Origin: an uncultured Gemmiger sp.
GTDB taxonomy: Bacteria; Bacillota; Clostridia; Oscillospirales; Ruminococcaceae
Length of the DNA stretch: 46,536 bases
Direction of reading: 5' to 3'
Assembly (NCBI GenBank): GCA_949295035.1
Contig: CASFJO010000061.1
Coordinates: 1 to 46,536 of the forward strand
Numbering within the stretch: position 1 is the stretch's first letter; each line of letters begins with the position of its first letter. The notes beneath the pieces are model-generated. The model made no database searches. It had not been told where the DNA came from and saw nothing but the letters and a program-made list of their open reading frames with translations. This document shows positions 24,530 through 32,592 of this stretch, in pieces. A program made the translations under genes and the position numbers.

Positions 24530-25543
24530 CTATATTGATTCGGCGGGCAGATTCGGCCGGTCCTGGTCACCGTCCGCCCGGAACAGCACAAAATCTTTCG
24601 GCTGACTGGTAAAGTAATAATATTCTGTGTTCTCCCGCACCGGCGGGTCCAGGTAGTTGGGGATGGTGGTCCCGTCGCCTTCCCGCCGCTCGCTCAGGCC
24701 GGCTCGGGCCATCGTTCCGGCCGGGATGCCGGCGCAGTAGCAGTCCAGATATTCCGCGCCGCTCTCCGTCAGAAGCCGGTCCAGCGCGGTGCCCAGCCGG
24801 GCAAGCACTGCGTCTTCTCCGACAAAGTCCACAACGCGCAGGACCCGTACCGACGAGCCGTCCTGCAGACGCACATCCGCCAAGCGGGTCACCAGATAGG
24901 CCAGCAGCTTGCCTCGTTCGGTGGCGCACCATACTTCGTAGCGGTAGTGGTCGAAATTGAAATACCGCCGGGTCATGTACCAGATATCTTTGCGGGGCGT
25001 GTGAGAACTGGGCGGCATGCCCATTCCCTGCAGCCGCGTCACGCTGTGCACCGGGTCCAGAGTCAGATCGCCTTCCGCGGGCAGCCGCGCGGCGTCCGGC
25101 CCGGGCGAGGCCAGACGGTATTCCTTCCGGTCCGCCAACCGGAAAAAGTGCCCGACCCTTCCGGCTTCCCAGCCAAGAAACCGATAAAAGGCCATGGTCT
25201 TGGGCCGGATGTTATTGCAGGCCACCACCCGGGCGCCGGTCAGCTGCGGCAGAGCGTCCATAAGCTCCAGCCCCACGCCGTTGTGGCCCTTGCGGGCCAC
25301 CCACACCGACACCCAGATATCCGGGGAAGGGGAGCGGTTGGCCCGTATGTAGCCGGCCACTGCCAGCCATTCGTCGCCCTCCTGAGCCACCGCGAACTGC
25401 AGCCCGTCGCCGCTTTCGTAATAAAAGCGGAACCATTCCGGCCGGTTCACCAGCGGAAGGCGCCAGTCAAAGTTGGCGTTGACAAAATCCAGTACGCGCT
25501 GCTGTTCTTCCGGACGCGCCAGCCGGAACACCACCCCGCTCAA
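24530..25543 (-). CDS. GNAT family acyltransferase
   Basis: A 337-residue protein whose first half has GNAT features: VVFRLARPEEQQRVLDFVN, then ISVWVARKGHNGVGLELMDAL-like cofactor loop and NNIRPKTMAFYRFLGWE. The second half is not recognised and may be a second, degenerate GNAT domain. The TTG at 25543 overlaps the SDR stop (TTGA) and has GGAGGA at proper distance, so translation is coupled. Because an acyl carrier protein and acyl-processing enzymes precede it, it may move an acyl group from carrier to an amine, for example on an amino sugar; this is inference. No sugar-nucleotide or polysaccharide genes are adjacent. Confidence 0.75.
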   Translation of the reverse strand: MSGVVFRLARPEEQQRVLDFVNANFDWRLPLVNRPEWFRFYYESGDGLQFAVAQEGDEWLAVAGYIRANRSPSPDIWVSVWVARKGHNGVGLELMDALPQLTGARVVACNNIRPKTMAFYRFLGWEAGRVGHFFRLADRKEYRLASPGPDAARLPAEGDLTLDPVHSVTRLQGMGMPPSSHTPRKDIWYMTRRYFNFDHYRYEVWCATERGKLLAYLVTRLADVRLQDGSSVRVLRVVDFVGEDAVLARLGTALDRLLTESGAEYLDCYCAGIPAGTMARAGLSERREGDGTTIPNYLDPPVRENTEYYYFTSQPKDFVLFRADGDQDRPNLPAESI

Positions 25544-26277
25544 AACGCGCTTCCTCCGGTGATGGGCAGGGTGACACCGGTGATAAAGCCGGCCTCGTCG
25601 CCCAGAAGAAACGCCATTGCCGGCACCACATCCTCCACACGGGCGTTTCGGCCCATCGGGTTGGCCTCGGCGCTGGCCTGTACGATCAGATCGCTGGTGT
25701 CCGCCAAGAACCGCGTCTCCATCATGCTGGGGGCCACGCAGTTGACCGTCACGCCAAAGGGCGCGTAGTCGGCGGCCAGGCTTTTGGCCAGCCCGCCCAG
25801 GGCGCTTTTGGCCATGATGTAGGCGGCGGTGTTTTTGGGCGGCACACCGATCAGATAGCTGGTCAGCATGAACAGCACCCGGCCCCGTTTGGCCTTGGCC
25901 ATGGCCGGCAGAAAGGTCTTGCACAGCTTTACCGCACTGCGTACCTGGACCGACAGATCCAGTTCAAAGCGATCCTCGTCAAACTTCTTGAATTTGGTGT
26001 TGATCACCCGCAAAGCGGGCAGGTGCACCAGATGGGTGGGGGCGGAACAATAAGCCTGTACGTCGGCGATAAAGGCGCCCAGCGCGTGCGGATCGGTCAG
26101 GTCCACATCGTAGGTGCGGATCCGGCCGGGGAACTCCCGGCACAACTCGGCCAACCGGTTCAGGTCCCCGGCGCCCTGGGCGATAAACATCGACTCGCCG
26201 TCCTGGCCCGCCAGGCGGCGGATCAGCGCACAGCCCACATCGCTGGAAGCGCCGGTAATGAGATAGATGTCCTGCAT
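25540..26277 (-). CDS. SDR family oxidoreductase (3-ketoacyl-ACP reductase-like)
   Basis: A 245-residue short-chain dehydrogenase. The nucleotide-binding motif TGASSDVG is near residue 7, and the catalytic Ser-Tyr-Lys set appears as MLTSYLIG then AAYIMAKSALGGLA. The tail GDEAGFITGVTLPITGGSAF is typical of FabG-like reductases. With the adjacent acyl carrier protein and MaoC hydratase it would reduce a beta-keto or related group on a carrier-bound acyl chain, but free-substrate SDRs look the same. It overlaps the GNAT gene at its end and begins 20 bp after MaoC, with AAAGGAG before its ATG. Confidence 0.88.
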   Translation of the reverse strand: MQDIYLITGASSDVGCALIRRLAGQDGESMFIAQGAGDLNRLAELCREFPGRIRTYDVDLTDPHALGAFIADVQAYCSAPTHLVHLPALRVINTKFKKFDEDRFELDLSVQVRSAVKLCKTFLPAMAKAKRGRVLFMLTSYLIGVPPKNTAAYIMAKSALGGLAKSLAADYAPFGVTVNCVAPSMMETRFLADTSDLIVQASAEANPMGRNARVEDVVPAMAFLLGDEAGFITGVTLPITGGSAF

Positions 26278-26296
26278 GGGTCGCTCCTTTCGGTAT

Positions 26297-26713
26297 TCAA
26301 CGGGCCACCCCGGCCTTGATCAGGCCACGGGTGACCTTTTTGCCGTCCTGGTTTACCAGGCTGGCCCGGATGGTGATCTCTCCAAATACCGGGTTCACCT
26401 CGGTCACTTCGCCCCGGACCGTCAGGGTATCGCCGATAAAGACGGGCTTGGCGAACTTGACCTCCACACCGTGCAGCAGGCAATGTTCACCCGGCAGATA
26501 GACCCCCGCCAGTGTGGAGAAGAAGCTGGCGCCCAGCATGCCGTAGACCACACGTCCGGGGTACCCGCGCCCGGCAGCATAGTCAGGGTCGATATGGATG
26601 GGGCTCACATCGCCGGTAATGGCGCGGAACCGGTCCATCATCTCCTCGGTGACCGTCACGGTAAATTCCTCGGCCATACCGGGCTGCAGCTGTTCCATGG
26701 TATAGTGGTTCAT
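26297..26713 (-). CDS. MaoC-like (R)-specific enoyl hydratase, hot-dog fold
   Basis: A 138-residue single hot-dog domain. The hydratase signature ITGDVSPIHIDPDYA gives the catalytic pair D35 and H40. Single-domain MaoC proteins add or remove water on (R)-3-hydroxyacyl thioesters, either CoA or ACP. Its place between an acyl carrier protein and an SDR points to carrier-bound chemistry in this operon. Length is normal. Confidence 0.88.
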   Translation of the reverse strand: MNHYTMEQLQPGMAEEFTVTVTEEMMDRFRAITGDVSPIHIDPDYAAGRGYPGRVVYGMLGASFFSTLAGVYLPGEHCLLHGVEVKFAKPVFIGDTLTVRGEVTEVNPVFGEITIRASLVNQDGKKVTRGLIKAGVAR

Positions 26714-26793
26714 AGTTTGCCCTCCAGCAGCAAAAAGAGCCGGGCGCGTATACCGGGCACAAAGCCCGGCCGGCGTCCGGCCCGGGGATGGAT

Positions 26794-27036
26794 TCAGGCG
26801 GTCAGCCGCTGCACAAGATCCAGCAGGTCGCCCACGTGCTGCAGCCCGCGCACATCCTCCAGTTTGAACTTGATGCCGAACCGGCGTTCAATGGCGGTGA
26901 GCAGGTTGATCTGCTCCAGGCTGTCCCAGTCCTCGATATCGTCGGCGCAGGTGGCCGGCCCGATCACCAGGCTGTCATCGTCAAAATTATCCCGGAAGAT
27001 CTCCTGCACTTCAGCCAGGATCGCGTCACGCTCCAT
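26794..27036 (-). CDS. Acyl carrier protein, stand-alone
   Basis: An 80-residue carrier protein. The phosphopantetheine attachment site is S39 in IEDWDSLEQINLL (DSL motif). It is acidic and ends in helix IV (DVRGLQHVGDLLDLVQRL). It differs from housekeeping AcpP: it lies in an operon directly after FkbH, as in loci where FkbH loads a glyceryl unit onto a dedicated carrier. The ATG at 27036 has GGAGAGG upstream. No phosphopantetheinyl transferase is nearby. Confidence 0.9.
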   Translation of the reverse strand: MERDAILAEVQEIFRDNFDDDSLVIGPATCADDIEDWDSLEQINLLTAIERRFGIKFKLEDVRGLQHVGDLLDLVQRLTA

Positions 27037-27050
27037 CTTCGTACCTCTCC

Positions 27051-28829
27051 TTATACCCGTTTGATTTCCATTACGCCGCATTGAGGCTGGTATCCTTCCA
27101 GCGCCGTAAACACAAAGGTGCGGTTGCCGGCCTCGTCCTCGGCGGTTTGTTCAAAGCCGATTGTAGCATAAAAGTCCCGTACAAGCAAGTTTTTTGCGGT
27201 AGGGTAGTAGTGCCCCACGATCCTCTTCACGCCCTTGTCCCGCGCCAGCCGTACCAGTTCGTCAAACATGGCGTGTTCCAGCCGCCGCTTGAAGGTGCGG
27301 CAACTCATGATCCACAGTTCGATATCCAGCGTTTCCCCCTCCAGCCGGCCGATCAGGGCGGTCACGATGCCGTTGTCCCCGAACTTGTCCACCAGCCGGC
27401 CGTAAAGGGTGATGTGACCGGGATCACCGATCAGCCCTTCCACCTCGGCAGGGGTGTAGCGGCGTGTGGTCAGATTGAACTGGTTTGTCTTGTTGATCAG
27501 CTGGCAGATGCGCTCGGCGTGCTCGTTGTCAAAAACGCCAAACTCGCCGGTCATCTCCAGGCTGCGCAGATAGTCGTTGTAGTCGGTGAAACTCTGTTGA
27601 GCCGCCTCCCGCTGCGCGTTCTGCTTATACATTTCCACCCGTTTTCGGTCGTCCGCCGACAGGGTGGTCACTTCAAAATAGCCACTGCGGTCGATGGCGG
27701 CGATATATTCCTCCGGGCTGGTGAGTTCCGGTACCGCCACCCCCGGCAGCTGGGTGCGCACGATCTCCCGCTCGGCCGGGTTGTCGTCCACAAATACGAA
27801 ACTTTCCGGCAGCAGATTCAATTCCTTGGCCATTGCCGCCAGATTTTCATGCTTGGACTCCCAGTTGGCCTTGAAGCTGACGAAATCCTCCCGGCGCAGT
27901 ACGCTGTCCGCCCGGGCCAGCCCGGCCAGCGCGTTGGCCTCCTCGTTTTTGCTGCATACATTCAGCAGCACGCCGGTCTGGGCCAGTTCCTTCAGATACC
28001 CCTGAAATTCGCTGTAGGCCATGCCAGCGGGGCTTTCGCTGCCCAGCGCCAGCCCTTCGGGCCCATCGTCCCCTACGATACCGCCCCACAGGGTATTGTC
28101 CAGATCCAGCGCCAGCGCCTTTTTGTTCCGGCCCAGCAGGCTCTTGATGATGTTTGCCACGCTTTGGCACAGATAGGGGATGCAGGCGATGGCGCAGCAA
28201 TATTTGTAGGCGTACCAGGCGGTCTGATCGCTGAAACGATCCATGCCCAGCTGCGCCTGCAGATAGGCCAGGTCGTTCAGGTAAAGATTGGGGGTGGCGT
28301 CGGCAAGAGCGGCCAGCTTTTCGTTCAGCCGGCGCACAAAACGCACCCGGCCCCGGGCGTCGCTGCCTTCCCGGTTGCCCATCACACGATAGACCGGCAG
28401 TTCAAAGTTGTTCAGGATCACCGGACAGCCCAGCCCCAGCGCCGCTTTTGCGGCCGCCTCAAACCGGGCGTATTCCGCCGCCAGCAGTTCCTCGGCCCGC
28501 TGTGCGGTATCGGCCGGGCAGGGCCAGCCGCGGACATTGCGGCTGCTGGTGTGGATATAGACAAAGTCCGGGGAAAAGGCCGCGAGGCTCCCGTCGTCAA
28601 ACACCAGATTCTCATAGAACAATCCGTACCCGCCCTGCCAGAATACCGGCCGGATGCCCTGCGCCAGCAAAAACAGTTCCAGAATATTCTGTATCTCCCC
28701 GATGGTGCTGCCGCTGAGAATGGCAACACGCTTTTCCACAAGCCCTTCCCGGGCGCTGAGCTCCCGTTTCAGGGCCCGCTTTTTCTGCAGGATAAGGGCG
28801 GCGTCGATGGGATGATCCAGAATGTTCAT
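27051..28829 (-). CDS. FkbH-like HAD-IIIC phosphatase, predicted glyceryl-ACP synthase
   Basis: A 592-residue protein with three parts: an SGNH-hydrolase-like N-domain (about 1-235), a HAD-IIIC domain (about 236-390) and a GNAT-like C-domain (about 410-592). HAD motif I is LDLDNTLWGG with D242 and D244, motif II CSKNEE, motif III in SKHENLAAM, and motif IV VFVDDNPAERE. FkbH-type enzymes are known to take a three-carbon phosphoglycerate unit from 1,3-bisphosphoglycerate and place it, dephosphorylated, on an acyl carrier protein. The following carrier-protein gene is 15 bp away, supporting that role. The ATG at 28829 has GGAGG upstream. It heads the operon; no strong promoter was seen in the 78-bp gap, so it may be read from the BofC-like gene. 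Confidence 0.88.
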   Translation of the reverse strand: MNILDHPIDAALILQKKRALKRELSAREGLVEKRVAILSGSTIGEIQNILELFLLAQGIRPVFWQGGYGLFYENLVFDDGSLAAFSPDFVYIHTSSRNVRGWPCPADTAQRAEELLAAEYARFEAAAKAALGLGCPVILNNFELPVYRVMGNREGSDARGRVRFVRRLNEKLAALADATPNLYLNDLAYLQAQLGMDRFSDQTAWYAYKYCCAIACIPYLCQSVANIIKSLLGRNKKALALDLDNTLWGGIVGDDGPEGLALGSESPAGMAYSEFQGYLKELAQTGVLLNVCSKNEEANALAGLARADSVLRREDFVSFKANWESKHENLAAMAKELNLLPESFVFVDDNPAEREIVRTQLPGVAVPELTSPEEYIAAIDRSGYFEVTTLSADDRKRVEMYKQNAQREAAQQSFTDYNDYLRSLEMTGEFGVFDNEHAERICQLINKTNQFNLTTRRYTPAEVEGLIGDPGHITLYGRLVDKFGDNGIVTALIGRLEGETLDIELWIMSCRTFKRRLEHAMFDELVRLARDKGVKRIVGHYYPTAKNLLVRDFYATIGFEQTAEDEAGNRTFVFTALEGYQPQCGVMEIKRV

Positions 28830-28907
28830 GGCAGCCTCCGTTCCGGGGATGGCCCCGGGAAAAATTTCATCCTTATCTTATCATGTTCTTGCCCGGATTT
28901 CCAGCCC

Positions 28908-29216
28908 TTACCAGCCAAAGTCCTCCAGCAATCGCTGCAGTTCCTCCTCGCTGTATACCGGGATGCCCTCCCGCAGCGCCAGCACATCCTGTTCCGGCAG
29001 CAGGTTGGTGTACACCCCCGCGTAGACCTCGTCGGGCGGCTGCGCGGTATCCTGGCCGGGCTCGTACCGGGCCACCCGTCCATTCAGATCCCGCAGCACG
29101 TACAGGGGCTGCCGGGGAGCGGGTTCTACCCGGCGGGGCGCCAGCATCCACAAAAGCGCCAGCGCCAGCGCCAGCACGCACAGCGCCGCCAGCGCCCAAA
29201 ACCATCGTTTGCTCAT
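28908..29216 (-). CDS. Small membrane-anchored protein with BofC C-terminal-like domain
   Basis: A 102-residue protein with one N-terminal membrane helix (MSKRWFWALAALCVLALALALLW, helix from about 5 to 24) and an outside domain of the pattern YVLRDLNGRVARYEPG, YTNLLPEQDVLALREGIPVYSEEELQRLLEDF. That pattern resembles the BofC C-terminal domain found in sporulation regulators and in short Clostridia lipoproteins. Function is unknown; no sporulation gene is in the window. The ATG at 29216 has AAAGGAGG upstream. It is divergent from the penicillin-binding protein and lies upstream of the FkbH operon on the same strand. Confidence 0.7.
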   Translation of the reverse strand: MSKRWFWALAALCVLALALALLWMLAPRRVEPAPRQPLYVLRDLNGRVARYEPGQDTAQPPDEVYAGVYTNLLPEQDVLALREGIPVYSEEELQRLLEDFGW

Positions 29217-29349
29217 CTTGCAATCCTCCTTTTGCGCGTAGCACCGATGCCGCAAAAGCGGTATCGGATTTAGTTTGGCCGGATTTCCGCGATTCAACCG
29301 TCCCGCGGCAATTTTCACCGGCGCTCTCTATACTTTTGCCCGGCAGTTA

Positions 29350-29358
29350 TGGTATAAT
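29350..29358 (+). promoter_or_regulatory. Extended -10 promoter of the penicillin-binding protein gene
   Basis: TGGTATAAT with a perfect hexamer at 29353-29358; the -35 (ATACTT at 29330) is weak, offset by the TG extension. Confidence 0.65.
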
Positions 29359-29460
29359 ATCACTACATGCAGCAAAATGCGGCATGTGCATCCCCTTGCA
29401 TGCCGGCCGCGGACGCGGCCGCATTCCCTGAACGAGAGGTTTACAAGGAGGTCCCCTTTC

Positions 29461-31905
29461 ATGGCAACCAGCAACCATCCTTCCTCCCAGCCGTCCTCCG
29501 GGCGGCGGGTGATTTCCCCCACGGGCCAGACCCACCGCAGCGCCGACGCCCGGCCAGCGGGTCAGGGGTCCGGCGACGGTGGGCGGCCGCCCCGCAAAAG
29601 CGGCAAAAAGAAAAAGAAGTGGCGGGTACTGCGCTTTTTGGTCCGGCTGTTCTGCATCTGCTTCTGCCTGGGCGTCATGGTGGCCTCGGTGTTGGCCGTG
29701 CTGTTGAGCATGTATGTGGTCAAGGTCACCGAGGACGACGCCACCCTGCTGGATCTGGACAATATGAAGCTGTCCTATACCACTCAGCTGCTGGCATATA
29801 ACGAGGACACCGGCAACTGGGAGGTCACCGCGGAGCTCAGCCGCAACAACGACCGCAAATGGGTCGATCACAATGAGGTGCCGGACAACCTGAAATGGGC
29901 GTTTGTCTGCACCGAAGACAAGACTTTCTATGAGCATAGCGGCGTCAACTGGAAGCGCACCATCTCCGCCACCATCAACCTGGTTCTCGACAAGTTGACC
30001 GGTGGCCGCGTCACCCTGTATTCTTCCCAGCAGGGCGCCTCCACCATCGACCAGCAACTCATCAAAAACATCACCGGCGATGACGACACCGACCCGATGC
30101 GCAAGATCCGCGAGATCTTCCGCGCCATCTGGCTGGATGACAAGTACGGCAAGGACACCATTCTGGAAGCCTACATGAACACCATCAGCCTGACCGGCAC
30201 CATCGCCGGCGTGCAGGCGGGCGCGCAGGCCTATTTCGACAAGGACGTGGGGGACTTGACCCTGGCCGAGTGCGCTTCCATCGCCGCCATCACCAAGAGC
30301 CCCACCCGGTTCAGCCCCATCGTTAACCCGGAGAATCACATCACCCGCCGCAACCACATTCTGGGCCTGATGCTGGAGCAGGGCAAGATCACCAAGGCGG
30401 AATACGACCAGGCGACGGCCGCGCCGCTGGTGCTGGCCGACAGCGCCGACGATACCATCTCCAGCACCAATTCCTCGGTCAACTCCTACTTTACCGACGC
30501 GGTCATCAAAGCCGCGGTGCAGGATATCATGAGAGAGGAGGGGCTGAGTTCCGGCGAGGAGAGCGCCGCCTATGACATTCTGTACAACAGCGGTCTGAAG
30601 ATCTACACCACCATGGACGTTGACATGCAGCGCACCATGGAGGAATTTATGTACAACAAGGATCACCAGTATTTCCCGGACATGACCTATGAGCAGGAAG
30701 TGGACGCTTTGGGAGAGGATGATATCCCTGTTTACAATGAAGACGGTACCCTGAAACAGAGCAGCGAAGGCAAGTATTACCGTTATGTGGACGCCCAGGC
30801 CGCCATGGTCACCATCGACTACAACGGCGAGGTCAAAGCCCTGGTGGGCGGCCTCGGAGAAAAGACCGGCAACCTGACCTACAACCGTGTCACCGAGGGC
30901 TACCGGCCCAACGGCTCTTCCATGAAGCCGCTGACCGCCTACGCCCTGGCCATTCAGGACGGCGCCATCCACTACTCCATGCCTTTTATGGATATCCCGT
31001 TCTATTCCCAGGAGGATAAAAAGGTCCTGAATGTGGACTACTGCAACCGGATGGGCTATCCGCTGAACATCAACGATCCCCGCGTGCAGGCGGACATCAA
31101 CGCCTTCAAGTCCTGGCCTGCCAACGTGGATTCGATCACCAATCTGCCGATCCTGGCCTGTGACGCGCTGTCCAAGTCCAAAAACACCATTGCGGTATGG
31201 GTGGGCAGCCGGGTGGGGGTCAACCGGATGTTTGACTTTGCCCATACCACGCTGCATCTGAGCCAGCTGTCCGCTGAGACGGATATGGACTATGGTCCGC
31301 TGGTGCTGGGCAGCCAGACCATCGGTATCAGCCCGCTGGAACTGGCCTCTGCCTACCAGATCTTCAACAGCGGCACCTATGTGACCCCGCACCTGTACAC
31401 CGCCATCACCTATGCCAACGGCGATGTGTATATCGACAAGACCAGCGACATCACCGTGACCCAGGCGCTGGATGAGGGCGCGGCAATGGTCATGAACCGG
31501 ATGCTGCAGAACGTGCTGATCAACGGTACCGCGGCGGGCATGGCGCCCACCGGCGGCAATATGGCCGCCGCCGCCAAAACGGGTACCACCAACGACTGGA
31601 AGGACTATACTTTTGTGGGCATGACCCCCTACTATGTCACCAGTATGTGGTGGGGATACGATCAGCCCAAGAGCATGCGGGATATCCGCAACCAGAGCAA
31701 CGATCCCATGAAAAAGGTCTGGCGCGATTATATGAACATCGTGCAGGAAGGCCTGGAGAAAAAGGAGTTCAACTCCTCGCCCGACGTGCTGCAGTTGACC
31801 TTCTGCGCCGACAGCGGCGATATCGCAGGCCCCAATTGCCCCAACACCCGTGTGGGCTATTATCTCAGCACCAACGTGCCGGACACCTGTATTCTGCATC
31901 CGTAA
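29461..31905 (+). CDS. Class A penicillin-binding protein (transglycosylase/transpeptidase)
   Basis: An 814-residue bifunctional cell-wall synthase. A basic, disordered cytoplasmic tail (1 to about 50) leads to one membrane helix (about 55-82). The GT51 domain carries EDKTFYEHSG with catalytic E152 and the STIDQQLIKN motif. The transpeptidase has S486xxK489 (GSSMKP), an SKN-type second motif and K706-T707-G708 (KTGTTND). It polymerises lipid II and cross-links the chains. The ATG at 29461 follows AAGGAGG; an earlier in-frame start would add sequence with no homology. The leader is about 95 nt. It is followed by a terminator and is not in an operon. Confidence 0.95.
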   Translation: MATSNHPSSQPSSGRRVISPTGQTHRSADARPAGQGSGDGGRPPRKSGKKKKKWRVLRFLVRLFCICFCLGVMVASVLAVLLSMYVVKVTEDDATLLDLDNMKLSYTTQLLAYNEDTGNWEVTAELSRNNDRKWVDHNEVPDNLKWAFVCTEDKTFYEHSGVNWKRTISATINLVLDKLTGGRVTLYSSQQGASTIDQQLIKNITGDDDTDPMRKIREIFRAIWLDDKYGKDTILEAYMNTISLTGTIAGVQAGAQAYFDKDVGDLTLAECASIAAITKSPTRFSPIVNPENHITRRNHILGLMLEQGKITKAEYDQATAAPLVLADSADDTISSTNSSVNSYFTDAVIKAAVQDIMREEGLSSGEESAAYDILYNSGLKIYTTMDVDMQRTMEEFMYNKDHQYFPDMTYEQEVDALGEDDIPVYNEDGTLKQSSEGKYYRYVDAQAAMVTIDYNGEVKALVGGLGEKTGNLTYNRVTEGYRPNGSSMKPLTAYALAIQDGAIHYSMPFMDIPFYSQEDKKVLNVDYCNRMGYPLNINDPRVQADINAFKSWPANVDSITNLPILACDALSKSKNTIAVWVGSRVGVNRMFDFAHTTLHLSQLSAETDMDYGPLVLGSQTIGISPLELASAYQIFNSGTYVTPHLYTAITYANGDVYIDKTSDITVTQALDEGAAMVMNRMLQNVLINGTAAGMAPTGGNMAAAAKTGTTNDWKDYTFVGMTPYYVTSMWWGYDQPKSMRDIRNQSNDPMKKVWRDYMNIVQEGLEKKEFNSSPDVLQLTFCADSGDIAGPNCPNTRVGYYLSTNVPDTCILHP

Positions 31906-31926
31906 ACCGGCAGCCACGGCTGTCAG

Positions 31927-31972
31927 ACCCCGGTCTGTGTATGCGAACAGCGCACAGGCCGGGGTTTGTGTA
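31927..31972 (+). terminator. Terminator after the penicillin-binding protein gene
   Basis: A 13-bp stem (31927-31939 with 31953-31965, one G-U pair) is followed by TTGTGTATT. Confidence 0.65.
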
Positions 31973-32061
31973 TTGTGTGCGGGTGGCGGTGCGGATTGTT
32001 TACAATTGTGTGGCATATCGCCAAAAACCGCCCAAAATCCGCTTTGCGCCCGGATTTACTC

Positions 32062-32091
32062 TTGCACTCTACCAGAAGAAAGTGGTATAGT
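32062..32091 (+). promoter_or_regulatory. Promoter of the ACT/hom/thrB/lysC operon
   Basis: TTGCAC (32062-32067), 18-bp spacer, TATAGT (32086-32091). Confidence 0.7.
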
Positions 32092-32136
32092 AGGCTTAGT
32101 CTCGAAAACAGTTGTTCGCGCATGGAGGACATATTG

Positions 32137-32562
32137 ATGCAGCGAAAGTTCTTGCTGGTGGACGTTCAGGTCCTGCCGGAAGTATTTATCAAGGTGGTTC
32201 GCGCCAAGGAACTGCTGGCATCCGGCGCTGCCGGCAACATCTCCGGCGCCGCCCGGCAGGTGGGATTGTCCCGCAGTGCTTTCTACAAGTACAAAGACTG
32301 CGTTTTTGACGCGGAGAACAGCCGGGAGGTGGTCACCGTGCTGGCCACCCTGCTGGACGAGACAGGGGCGCTTCAGGCGCTGCTGGCGGGCATTTCCGAC
32401 GCAGGGGCCAGCATCGTTACCATCAATCAGTCCACGCCGGAAAATGGCGCCGCCCAGGTGGCGGTGTCCATCCGTACCAACACCATGCAGATGTCGGTGG
32501 AGGAGATGCTGCTGCGTCTGGGCCGTCAGCGCACGGTGGTAGAGGTGCGGCAAGGGGTATGA
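32137..32562 (+). CDS. UPF0735-like ACT domain protein with N-terminal HTH
   Basis: A 141-residue protein. Residues about 25-60 form a Fis-like helix-turn-helix (AARQVGLSRSAFYKYKDCVF) and residues about 68-140 an ACT amino-acid-binding domain (TLLDETGALQALLAGISDAGASIVTINQS). It was once called PheB but is not a chorismate mutase. It sits 30 bp before hom, thrB and lysC, so a role as an amino-acid-sensing regulator of aspartate-family synthesis is plausible. The ATG at 32137 uses GGAGGA at 32124-32129; an upstream ATG at 32122 overlaps that site. Confidence 0.85.
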   Translation: MQRKFLLVDVQVLPEVFIKVVRAKELLASGAAGNISGAARQVGLSRSAFYKYKDCVFDAENSREVVTVLATLLDETGALQALLAGISDAGASIVTINQSTPENGAAQVAVSIRTNTMQMSVEEMLLRLGRQRTVVEVRQGV

Positions 32563-32592
32563 CATTTGTCAAGAGGGGAGAGGAAACGCCTT

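Noticed and set aside
27081-29273. 730-codon plus-strand open frame
   Set aside because: Antisense of the FkbH and BofC-like genes; no start signal and no domain.
29347-32016. 889-codon minus-strand open frame over the penicillin-binding protein gene
   Set aside because: Low-complexity antisense reading with no motifs or ribosome site; the plus-strand gene has all catalytic motifs.
31966-32136. T-box or amino-acid riboswitch before the hom operon
   Set aside because: The leader after the predicted start is only about 40 nt and has no specifier loop or T-box sequence.
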